From positions 1 through 47,077 of the forward strand of contig JAIPJL010000010.1 of NCBI GenBank assembly GCA_021734165.1: 47,077 nt of DNA. The letters are read 5' to 3'. The notes beneath the pieces are model-generated. The model saw nothing but the letters and a program-made list of their open reading frames with translations. It did not search any database and was not told the origin of the DNA. Shown piece after piece: positions 36,381-45,600 of the stretch. Made by a program: the position numbers and the translations under genes. The stretch's first letter is position 1, and the number at the start of each line of letters is the position of its first letter. The DNA is from a bacterium (GTDB lineage: Bacteria > Electryoneota > AABM5-125-24 > Hatepunaeales > Hatepunaeaceae).

Positions 36381-37097
36381 TTAATTTTCCTTTTCGAAAC
36401 CTATTTCGTTAAGAAATGGTTTCATAAGGTTGTAGATTTCTGTTGTATCAGTAACAGTAAAAAACCAAAAATACTGGTCCTTATAAGCATCTAAAGCATA
36501 TAGGCGCACGGACAGATGTGCAAGCCAAATAGTATTGTTCTCATTTTCCTCTTTACTAACTTTAATATCCTCTCTAAGGAGTATTTTCTCGTTTGATATT
36601 ATTTCATTGCATCTAAATATTTCTTCGTTTTCTTCAATATGTTCTTCAATATGTCCTAAGTGAAATCTACTAAACAAATATCGTTCCATTTTTTGATTCA
36701 TCAAATCACTAGGTTTAAATGCATATTGTAAATATATGCTATCAACAAAAACATATTTAGGATTTTTCGAAATAACCATTCGCAGGTTTGATAATGAATC
36801 CAAATCCCAATTCTTTCTCCCATTCTTTTCGATGTTTGAGAGATCAAAACGTCTCAAGATATCTCTGAAATCTTTATATTTACTATCATATCCCTCAATA
36901 GGTATAATATTATTATATGTTGAATCTGGTTTTCCACTTTTCAACCATACTAATCCTTCCTTTTGTATTGATACGATATCAGCTCCTAACCTCATCATTA
37001 AACTAATGATAACACCTACGACAGCTAAAACAACAAAAGCATCCATTACGATAATGGATATTTCTTCCTCTGATGTATCTTTGTATTTAATTGCCAT
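36381..37097 (-). CDS. ExbD/TolR/ZorB-like stator subunit
   Basis: 238 residues with one N-terminal membrane helix (about 13-35). The segment EISIIVMDAFVVLAVVGVII aligns with the N-terminus of ExbD/TolR, where an aspartate at the start of the single transmembrane helix (here Asp19) is the proton-carrying residue. The remaining ~200 residues would be periplasmic and have no recognisable OmpA-like peptidoglycan-binding motif. It lies 22 bases after the MotA/TolQ-like gene, the canonical order of such pairs. The match is to one segment only, so the assignment is moderate. Confidence 0.6.
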   Translation of the reverse strand: MAIKYKDTSEEEISIIVMDAFVVLAVVGVIISLMMRLGADIVSIQKEGLVWLKSGKPDSTYNNIIPIEGYDSKYKDFRDILRRFDLSNIEKNGRKNWDLDSLSNLRMVISKNPKYVFVDSIYLQYAFKPSDLMNQKMERYLFSRFHLGHIEEHIEENEEIFRCNEIISNEKILLREDIKVSKEENENNTIWLAHLSVRLYALDAYKDQYFWFFTVTDTTEIYNLMKPFLNEIGFEKEN

Positions 37098-37119
37098 ATT
37101 CTTAGACTGTTAAGTTACG

Positions 37120-38535
37120 TTAGGGATTTAATAATTTATCACGAAAACTATTTAAAGCAATATCGAGCTCGGATAATTTCGATTTCACCTCAGGAATTAT
37201 TAGTAAAACATTTTTATTGTCTTTTGACGATTTCAACTCATCATACAGAGAGATAATTATCTGAATAGTTTCGTCAATATCAATTATGCATAATGATAAT
37301 TCATCAAGTGAATATTTTGTTTTTGAGATAACACTAATAAAATCATTTTTTAATAGAGCATCCTGCAACAAAGCTAGACTCTTCAATGTAGCTTTAACTC
37401 TCTCCTGGAATTCTATGCTCATTTCTGAAACTAAATTGAAGGAGTATTTTTCAAGTTTTGTGAGCAGTTTGCTAAGAAAATCGAACCTTTTATTAATTAC
37501 TGCATATAAATTATCAGGAACAAGAGTGTTTGTTCTATACGATGAAACTACATCTTGCACTTTAGTTATCCATGATGTTAAATTAAAGCTTTGAAAATTA
37601 CGAGTGTATTTAACTTCATAGAAAATACCAAGAATGTTGGCAACCATACTTGAAAATACAGCTAAAGCATATCCTTGAAGAGAAGCTTTTAATCCTTCCA
37701 TCATAGTATTGACATCACTCCCTTCGATAATATATGCAGTCGTAAGGAATGAAGTAAAAAGTCCAAGAAAAGTACCTATTATTCCAACTCTAATAATCCA
37801 TGCTTGGCATCTACGAGTATCGTCAATGAATAATGAAGTTCTGTTCTCTTCAATGTTTTGATATGTTCCTACGATTGATTCAATTTCACTCATCATGACT
37901 CCAACGTTTAAAAAGAGTCCTCTTGCGTACATATAAAGCCAAGTTGTATTCGATTGCAAAGTCCGCTCGCTCCGAAGATAATTTCTCATCATGTGCATTA
38001 TCGATGATTTATAATTCCTTTTTATCAATTTGAATAAGAGTAGAGGAAAATTAATAATTTTATTTGTAAGAAACCTATTTTTAAATTCATTATGGTGGTT
38101 TGTTGACATTTTTACATGTTTTTGATTTGCATTAAGAAGTATATCAAATTTTTCAACAATGCTTTTATTAATATTACCATCAGATTCAAGTTCAGAATTT
38201 AATATTGGATTAATTTTAGTAATATGACTAAAAAATGAATTATCTTCAATTCTTTTGGTATTATAATAATCAACTAGTTTACTTAAAAAATATAATATTC
38301 CGAAATATGGTGCCATATTAATAAAAAGTAAAGTAATTTGCATTTTTCCTATTCCATATTTAAACGCAAGAAAACTCAATAAAATACCAACTACTATAGG
38401 AATAATAACTAATAATAAATTTGTATATTTAACTGAATTGTTAAACAGTAAGTTTAAACGTGTAAGATCTTTTTTAAGGTTATTCTCATAATTTAATAAC
38501 TCTTTTAAGTTAATTCCATGATTGTTATTTTCCAT
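37120..38535 (-). CDS. MotA/TolQ/ExbB-like proton channel subunit with long helical tail
   Basis: 471 residues. Two N-terminal membrane helices (about 37-59 and 66-88) precede a cytoplasmic region; two more (about 246-270 and 287-307) carry the superfamily signature: RVGIIGTFLGLFTSF and GLKASLQGYALAVFSSMVANILG, matching the GTxxGL and GLxxAL...G...N pattern of MotA/TolQ/ExbB channel subunits. The C-terminal ~160 residues are predicted helical and coiled-coil-like, much longer than in TolQ and reminiscent of the extended tail of ZorA. It would form a proton-conducting motor with the ExbD-like subunit encoded next. Confidence 0.75.
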   Translation of the reverse strand: MENNNHGINLKELLNYENNLKKDLTRLNLLFNNSVKYTNLLLVIIPIVVGILLSFLAFKYGIGKMQITLLFINMAPYFGILYFLSKLVDYYNTKRIEDNSFFSHITKINPILNSELESDGNINKSIVEKFDILLNANQKHVKMSTNHHNEFKNRFLTNKIINFPLLLFKLIKRNYKSSIMHMMRNYLRSERTLQSNTTWLYMYARGLFLNVGVMMSEIESIVGTYQNIEENRTSLFIDDTRRCQAWIIRVGIIGTFLGLFTSFLTTAYIIEGSDVNTMMEGLKASLQGYALAVFSSMVANILGIFYEVKYTRNFQSFNLTSWITKVQDVVSSYRTNTLVPDNLYAVINKRFDFLSKLLTKLEKYSFNLVSEMSIEFQERVKATLKSLALLQDALLKNDFISVISKTKYSLDELSLCIIDIDETIQIIISLYDELKSSKDNKNVLLIIPEVKSKLSELDIALNSFRDKLLNP

Positions 38536-38557
38536 TTAAGTACTCCTTAAGTATAAT

Positions 38558-39646
38558 CTATGATCCTGATTTGTATTCAAATGTAACCTGTCCATCAAAA
38601 GAACGCCATCTATTACGTTCAGGGACTAAGATGTCGAAAGACCTGAAGCAGATGTGGAAATCTATAGGGCGCTCCCAGATGTTGTCCCAACCGAAACCAA
38701 AGGTCAGTGCTGTATTTTGTGTAGGAGCAGAACCTCTTCCTATAAGAATATCACTAATGCCAATATCAAAAAACTGGTTCTCCCCTTTAAGGAGATTAAG
38801 CTGATATTCAAAACCACCTGATAATCTGCAATCCTCATTTTGATCAAATCTACTTTGTAATGCAATTATCACGTTATTCTTTTGAACGGATCCTCCAAAA
38901 TCGAGATAACTCCAGCTATTGTCGGTATATTCAATATCTCCCTTTTCTTTCCAGGAAACTCCATAAAGATGACGAAATCTTACACCAAGTGTTATCTCCG
39001 GAATCTTGTCAGATTCCTTACTTACTAAGTATTTTGCACCCAAATCACAACCCCAATTTTTTCTGTACCAATTTTCTGAAAAGAAATCAGTTGATAAATC
39101 GTAAAGCTCTCTACGATAAAATATGAGATTTGCACCAATTGATAAGGTGCTGTCTGTTAGTTCTTTTAGTTGCCATGCAGTAGTTAATACTACTGCTATG
39201 TCTTTAAGTGATTCATCTTTCGATGTTGAGTACCTTGGAGCTCCGGTTATTGAGTTAACGTCAATGACTTCGAGATCCCAAATAGTATAGTAGTATCCGG
39301 ATATCGCCAAACACCATTCAGACCAGTTACGTCCACCACCAAAAAAGAATGATTGTGGTTTTGGAAGATTTGCAGTTTGTGCCGAGGGAGTTCTTGAAGC
39401 GTCATTTCCTGAAAACTGGAACATCCATTTCTCATTAATCTGACAACCTGCAGGATTCCATAACACAGCTTCCATCGCTTCGGAAACCACAACACCAGTT
39501 CCACCCATAGCAAGACTGCGCGCTCCTATTCCTGTTCTTAGAGAAGGAAATGGATCGCCCAATAAGTTTCCGCGTTCCGATGCAAAAGTCAATGACACCC
39601 GGATAATTAAGAAAATGATGATTCCCATGACTGTTCTGTTACTCAT
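38558..39646 (-). CDS. PorV/UPF0164-like outer-membrane beta-barrel protein
   Basis: 362 residues. Signal peptide (IIIFLIIRVSLTFA). The opening of the mature protein, TGIGARSLAMGGTGVVVSEAMEAVLWNPAG, is the hallmark of the PorV/PorQ/UPF0164 group of FadL-like barrels, followed by alternating aromatic strands and a C-terminal strand VTFEYKSGS. In type IX secretion PorV shuttles substrates to the surface. Here it overlaps the end of the giant secreted-protein gene by eight bases, suggesting a dedicated export or anchoring partner for that protein. Confidence 0.8.
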   Translation of the reverse strand: MSNRTVMGIIIFLIIRVSLTFASERGNLLGDPFPSLRTGIGARSLAMGGTGVVVSEAMEAVLWNPAGCQINEKWMFQFSGNDASRTPSAQTANLPKPQSFFFGGGRNWSEWCLAISGYYYTIWDLEVIDVNSITGAPRYSTSKDESLKDIAVVLTTAWQLKELTDSTLSIGANLIFYRRELYDLSTDFFSENWYRKNWGCDLGAKYLVSKESDKIPEITLGVRFRHLYGVSWKEKGDIEYTDNSWSYLDFGGSVQKNNVIIALQSRFDQNEDCRLSGGFEYQLNLLKGENQFFDIGISDILIGRGSAPTQNTALTFGFGWDNIWERPIDFHICFRSFDILVPERNRWRSFDGQVTFEYKSGS

Positions 39647-42600
39647 TGTATTGATATGTCCTCCTGATAGTTTTAGCGCCGCGAAGAACTGTTAATGTGA
39701 ATACCGATTTATTTCCGGGAATGGATTTATTTAATGTAACTATATAAACTCCATTTGGTAGTTCCCTCAGTCGTCTGGAATCACTTAGCCTGTATCGGTG
39801 AAAACCGGTTTCCATTACATTGTTAGGTCCTCTGATCTGCTCCCAATGATCAATACTTACAATTTCATCTACCCAGTCACCATTGAGATTAAATATTTGT
39901 AATGTGGGTATCTCATTTGGGTGTTTCTCACCGATTTGGTACTGGAAATACAGAGGTTCCCTGTCGGGATCCCAGGGAGTAGGATAAAGACAACTGACAT
40001 CCTGTAAATTAAGCGGTATATTAGCATAATAAAAAATAGTATCTTCAATGCTTTTATTTCCGGCTCTATCAGTGACATTGATTATGCATCTAAGGCTGTC
40101 ACCTGCAATAATTTGGCTTATATCCGGTAAAAATGACAGATTATAACCAGGCTCTGCAAATCCTAACACTTCCTCAGGGAAAGAAATGGACATTGAATCA
40201 TATGGTATTTTTTCATTCGAAGTAGTGTTGAAAATATCTATTGAAATACCGGATAATTCTATTCCTGAACTTGAATCGACTGTTATGTCATAACAATCAT
40301 CAATAATTGCTTTTGGCATATCAACAAAACGAACACGAAATATGGGCAAGTTAGTATTACATAACTCGACCGTTTTTGCTTCAGTTAAGGGTTTTTCACT
40401 CTCATATGGAAATATTGATACAAAGTTATCCTCGTGTCTGTGATATATTCTTCCAATGGCATTATTTCCAGTAGCATCGGTTAAAATTCCTGGATTAAGC
40501 TCTATGTCAATACCAATCCTAACGTCTTTGTTTAAACGATGCTTAATAATATCACCTTCCTCATTCCTCTGAAACATAACATCATCAATATTAACACGGA
40601 CGAACATAGTATCATTAATTATTTTGTTGAACTCAGAGCTTTCTAATAATATCTCAGGATGCGCCATGAAAATTTGTTTTAGATCTATATCTTCATCTGC
40701 AAGTACAATTGGTTCACTGAAGACCGCTACGAGAGTTTCCATACTATCCGAAGCTTCTTCATGATTGCTATTCTCTGGCAATAATAATACTCTTTCAAGA
40801 TATGGTGGAAGTATTTCAACTTCTGTAGTGATATCCTCAAGGCAATCAGCTCTCCATAAGAAGGGCGCTCCATAAAAACTTTTAAACCTGGTGAAGCGTT
40901 TTTCTGTATTAGAAGGGTCACCATACATATCAACTAAAAGTTCAGAATAATCTATTATTGAGCGATTAATATTTAGGAAAAATTTCCACTTGACAACAGA
41001 TGAAGCGTTTTCAATAAGTTGGATCGAATCAATCGCCAGACCGTCAGTATCAAACACTCCAGCAGAATAGTCTTCTCCCCAATTCAAATCTTTACCTTCC
41101 ACTGATTCTTCCGGGACCGCCTTTAATACTGGACTGAGTGGATCGGGATAGACAACAATCGGGCAATTGGTTGGATTAGTTAATGTAACCGAAAGCTCAA
41201 CGGTGTTACTATCTTCGGAGACAATATTCAAAGCCGGCTCGTTATAAATAAGTGTGCATTGCTCTAAGATATATAATCCAAGAGTATCACTGATTGCAGT
41301 TTCACCAGAAATTAAAGGGACTTTCGAATTTGCATCCCTCATGCTATCTGCTATGATACTGCATATCAGGTTAGTGACATCATCACTGCTCTTTTTAAGA
41401 CGAAATTTCTGTTCTTTAAACCACTTATTATAAGGTACAATAATCATTGAATCTGATTCTAAGCATGTAATATTTTCCGGTATTGAGTTAAAGGATATCC
41501 AGGTAGAATCCCCCATTATCCAATTACCATGACCATCCTTGTACTCTGCCGTAGCTTCACCAAGGTTTTTAACATATCCCGTAACATATATATTATTGTT
41601 TACGGGCAAAGTCTCATGATTATCTTGATTATAAGGATATATTTCCCATTCTTCCTCATTTCCTTCATAACCTGTACTTACACGAGATATCTTTAATGAA
41701 TCAACCTCTAAATGCAGTGTGTTCTGCACCTGAACCCTGAGGCATCCATAAATATCTGCAATCGCCTGGGCTTTGTATGAATCAATAGCATCTCTACCAA
41801 AGACTGATGGAACAATAAGCATATCACCGGAGAAAGTTCCTGTTTCAAGCACATGAATTCTGAGTGTTTCTGGATTGTCATTACATCCTATACATGTATC
41901 TCCGCTTAAAAAGGTTAAAGGATAATCGAAAATAAAACCTGAAGAGTAAGTTATATCCATTAAATCATCAGCACTATAAACCTTCAGTGAACAGGTATTA
42001 AATACAAATGTTTCTGATTCATTGGTAGTTCCACTAGATATTTCAACGTCTATATCCCATGGTTCATTCTGACCACATGTAACTGAGGAATCGCTAGAGG
42101 TTGTTTTAACAATACTAATGAAAGCTCTTTCAATGATGTTAAGTACAACGTTGTTTGAGTCAACCTCAGCATTAGACTGAATTTTCGTTTTCAGTGGTCC
42201 GGCGGCTAATCCTTCATCTCTAGTCCGACAATGATTCCAGGAAACAGTACCTTTTGGGCGTACGATACCGACATTACATGTATCACCGCAATAGAATTTA
42301 GGCACAACGCGGAAATCGAAACTGCTTTGTTGGACTTCTTGTCCCCAATGAATTATAGTATCTGAAACAGGAGTGACTCTGAAGTAACTATCTATTTCAC
42401 GACCTGAAGCGTTATCTTTACAGAAAGATATTTTAAAATCACTCGGATCAATAACGACGATCTCTTCTGGTTCGGTATTACGACTAATCCACATTCGTAA
42501 TGTATCAATTGAACCTTGATCCATTGAAAAACAATCATCATAGTTTACTGATGAAATTGAATCAATAAATACTTGAATAGGGTTAATGATGTATAAACTG

Positions 42601-45600
42601 TCACTAAATCTATAAATTTCATCCACATAGAACTCACTCTCTCGATTATAATGGTTTTTTCCTTTCATCTTAAAATTTAAGTAGTGCTTTCCAACTGATT
42701 CAAAATTATTTAACGTGAGAATTCCTCGTCTTATGAATTTAATATCCTGATTTGCTGGTAGAGAATCCACTTGACTAATTGGAAACCATAAATATCCATT
42801 GTCAATTATTTGACCAGTAGAATCCTCAATATATAAATCGTTAATTTGCTGTGTTAATGTATCAATTTGAGTTTCTCCGGTATTCGTGAATTCAAACTGA
42901 AATACAATCGATGAAGTATCCGAAAGAGCACTGTTATGATCCTTCTCGATAAATACATTTAATTTAGGTGGTTTAAATATATCTACAGGAAACGGATCAT
43001 CAGGACTAAATTCATATATTTGCTCAATAGAGTATTCCTCTATACTGTATTCACATGTTAAAACAGTACTAAAAGCAAAATAGCCAGAAGCACCAGAATC
43101 TGGGAGAATTTTCCAGGTGAGGTCTCTTCTTGTTCCAGGCATGAAGTCAATAATTGGATCAGAAATATCCTGTTCTGAAATTGTCACACTTCCGTTACTG
43201 CTTCTCAGCGAATCTGGAAGTATCACATCCCATGTCCAATTATCAACAGGATTAAACAAGTGAAGAGAAACAATCAATTCAGTTGTACCTGTAGAGCTAT
43301 AGGGATTTGGTGAAATGTCCCACTCGCTAACTATTGGTGCTTCAGAAGTAAAAACTCTGAAGTTATCAGTTAGTAATGTATCCATCTTAGAAACGAAATT
43401 ATTTTCATCTGTATAATTAAGAACAAGCGTAATGTTATAGAGTAAATTTGCACTTAGTTCATGATCATTTAACTCCTGAAATAAGGTATCAAAGTAAATA
43501 GTCTTTGGCTCCTCCGTATTTACAGTTCGGTCCAGTTCATCACCAAAGATTGGAAGTTGCAACACGCTACTATCACCATCTGAAAAACTTATATAGGTTG
43601 AATCACTATTTAAAACCACATCAAGATTACCTCCGGATGAAAGAACACTAATTGATGGGCGATATTCAGCTCCATAAATACATTTAGAAAGATTGAAATT
43701 GTTTAAAATTTCCAATTTAGTAGGATTAAATAACTCAAGCCTTTCTCTAGCACCTCTTTGAAAGTCATATCGCTTGCTTTGTTCTAATCCGTTACTATCT
43801 ATTCCTACAATTCTAATTTGTGAATAATATTCATCTTCTACTGTCCAAGTATCAGAAGAGAAATGGTATTCCTCAAAACTAAACTCAATCCATTCACTGT
43901 CCGGTAGAACGTTATTGTCATAAACTTCATTCCATAATTCCACATTTAACGGAATTGCTTCATCCTGATTACCTCTATCTGGGAAAAAACAAACATCTTC
44001 AGGATAAATAATAAAATCTATTCCGCTTCTGTTCATTATCTGACATTCAAAAACTATATCATCAGTAATAGTGATTCTCTGTGGTGAAAGACTATCAAAT
44101 GGAACATTTAAATCCAATTGCGGTGTGATCTCAAGACTATCTAAGTCAATACTATTTGTTATGTCATCAGCCGGATTACGGCTACGAATAAACGTTAAGT
44201 TAGTTCTTAATAAAGTAGACATATTTATGTTATCTGGTATATCGATGCCTTCAAAATCAAGACTTATTGTAGCTTCATCATTCTCATTTCCCAGTTTATA
44301 TTCATCTTCAATAAGATTAGTTGTGAAGTGAATTCGTTCATTTGAAAATCGAAGAAATGTCCCGTCAGCTCTGATAGTATCTGGTAAATCAAACGATTGG
44401 TCTGTCATATCAATAGAAAAAGTTCGCGCTTCATGTCCACTTGTAACTCTTAGTGGTGTTAGATTATCAAAACTGGCATCTCGAGCTGGATGAACAAGCC
44501 ACAGAATCCCATCCTCCGGGAGTAAAACACTTACGAGGATTAATGGATCCTGATCTTCTATCTCAATCTGTCCACTCGCAGTTACACCAAATTGGATTTC
44601 TTCTGCCTCTAAATCTAAGGGGATATCGATTATGAATCGAACCGTAAAGTTTCTACCACCGTTAATTCGAACATCAATATCCTCAGGTCGACGGGTCCAG
44701 TTGTCTCTACTAAGTATATCGTTTGTGTTTAAAACAACATCTGTTAGTAATATATCATCGTCTCCCAAATTACTGATTGTGATCTCAATCGTAATTCCAT
44801 CAGCCCCTTTCCAAACATGGACTGTATCTCTTTGAGCCAGCGACCAGTCCTCTGTTACTATGTCTGTAATCCCAAATTGAGAAATGTAAACTCTTCCATT
44901 TCCATAAGCTGGACCACCAGATTCTCTCGCTGTCACTGTTGCGCAACCTCCTGTAGTATCGGCAACAAATTCAAAGGATAAGATACCCTCATCATCTGTA
45001 TTAACGAATACCGTATCATTTATATCCTCGCCATTTGCAAACCCGCCTAAATCGGTAGTTATTCTAAAAGCAACTGCATCACATGAATTACCATCCTGAT
45101 CGACAATTGTGTCAGAATGGAAAAATGTTGTAAAATATTCTCTGTTAACATCCTCATTTTGTGCAAGAATATTTAATTTATCAGGCGTTAAAGTGAACGG
45201 ATACATCGGAGCACCATGTCTTATTATCACCGGTACCATATCTGCTTCGACTTCATCCACTGTAAGTGACACATTGACTTCATCATCCACGGTTATTATA
45301 GTATCAGGTTCGTAAAACAATACGTGGTTATCTTCTTCAAAATAATACTCATCATTATTTGGTAGATTGTGATGCCAGTCATCTTCAGCTATTTCCATAC
45401 TATCATACGATATCACATTGTCATCAGAATCCCTCGCAATAAAACTAAAACGATACTCGCCATCTGCATCGCCCAGCAGTGTATCAAGTTCATCGCCGTC
45501 CACAGTCATGCTGACTGAGGATACGGCACCGGGTACTACACGAACATCTTCACTGAAAGCGACAAGAGAATCTTCTATCACCTCACCGCCAACTCTAATA

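Noticed and set aside
36381-38535. A Zorya defence system
   Set aside because: Only ZorA/ZorB-like membrane subunits are suggested; no ZorC, ZorD helicase or ZorE nuclease is nearby, and the neighbours are surface proteins.
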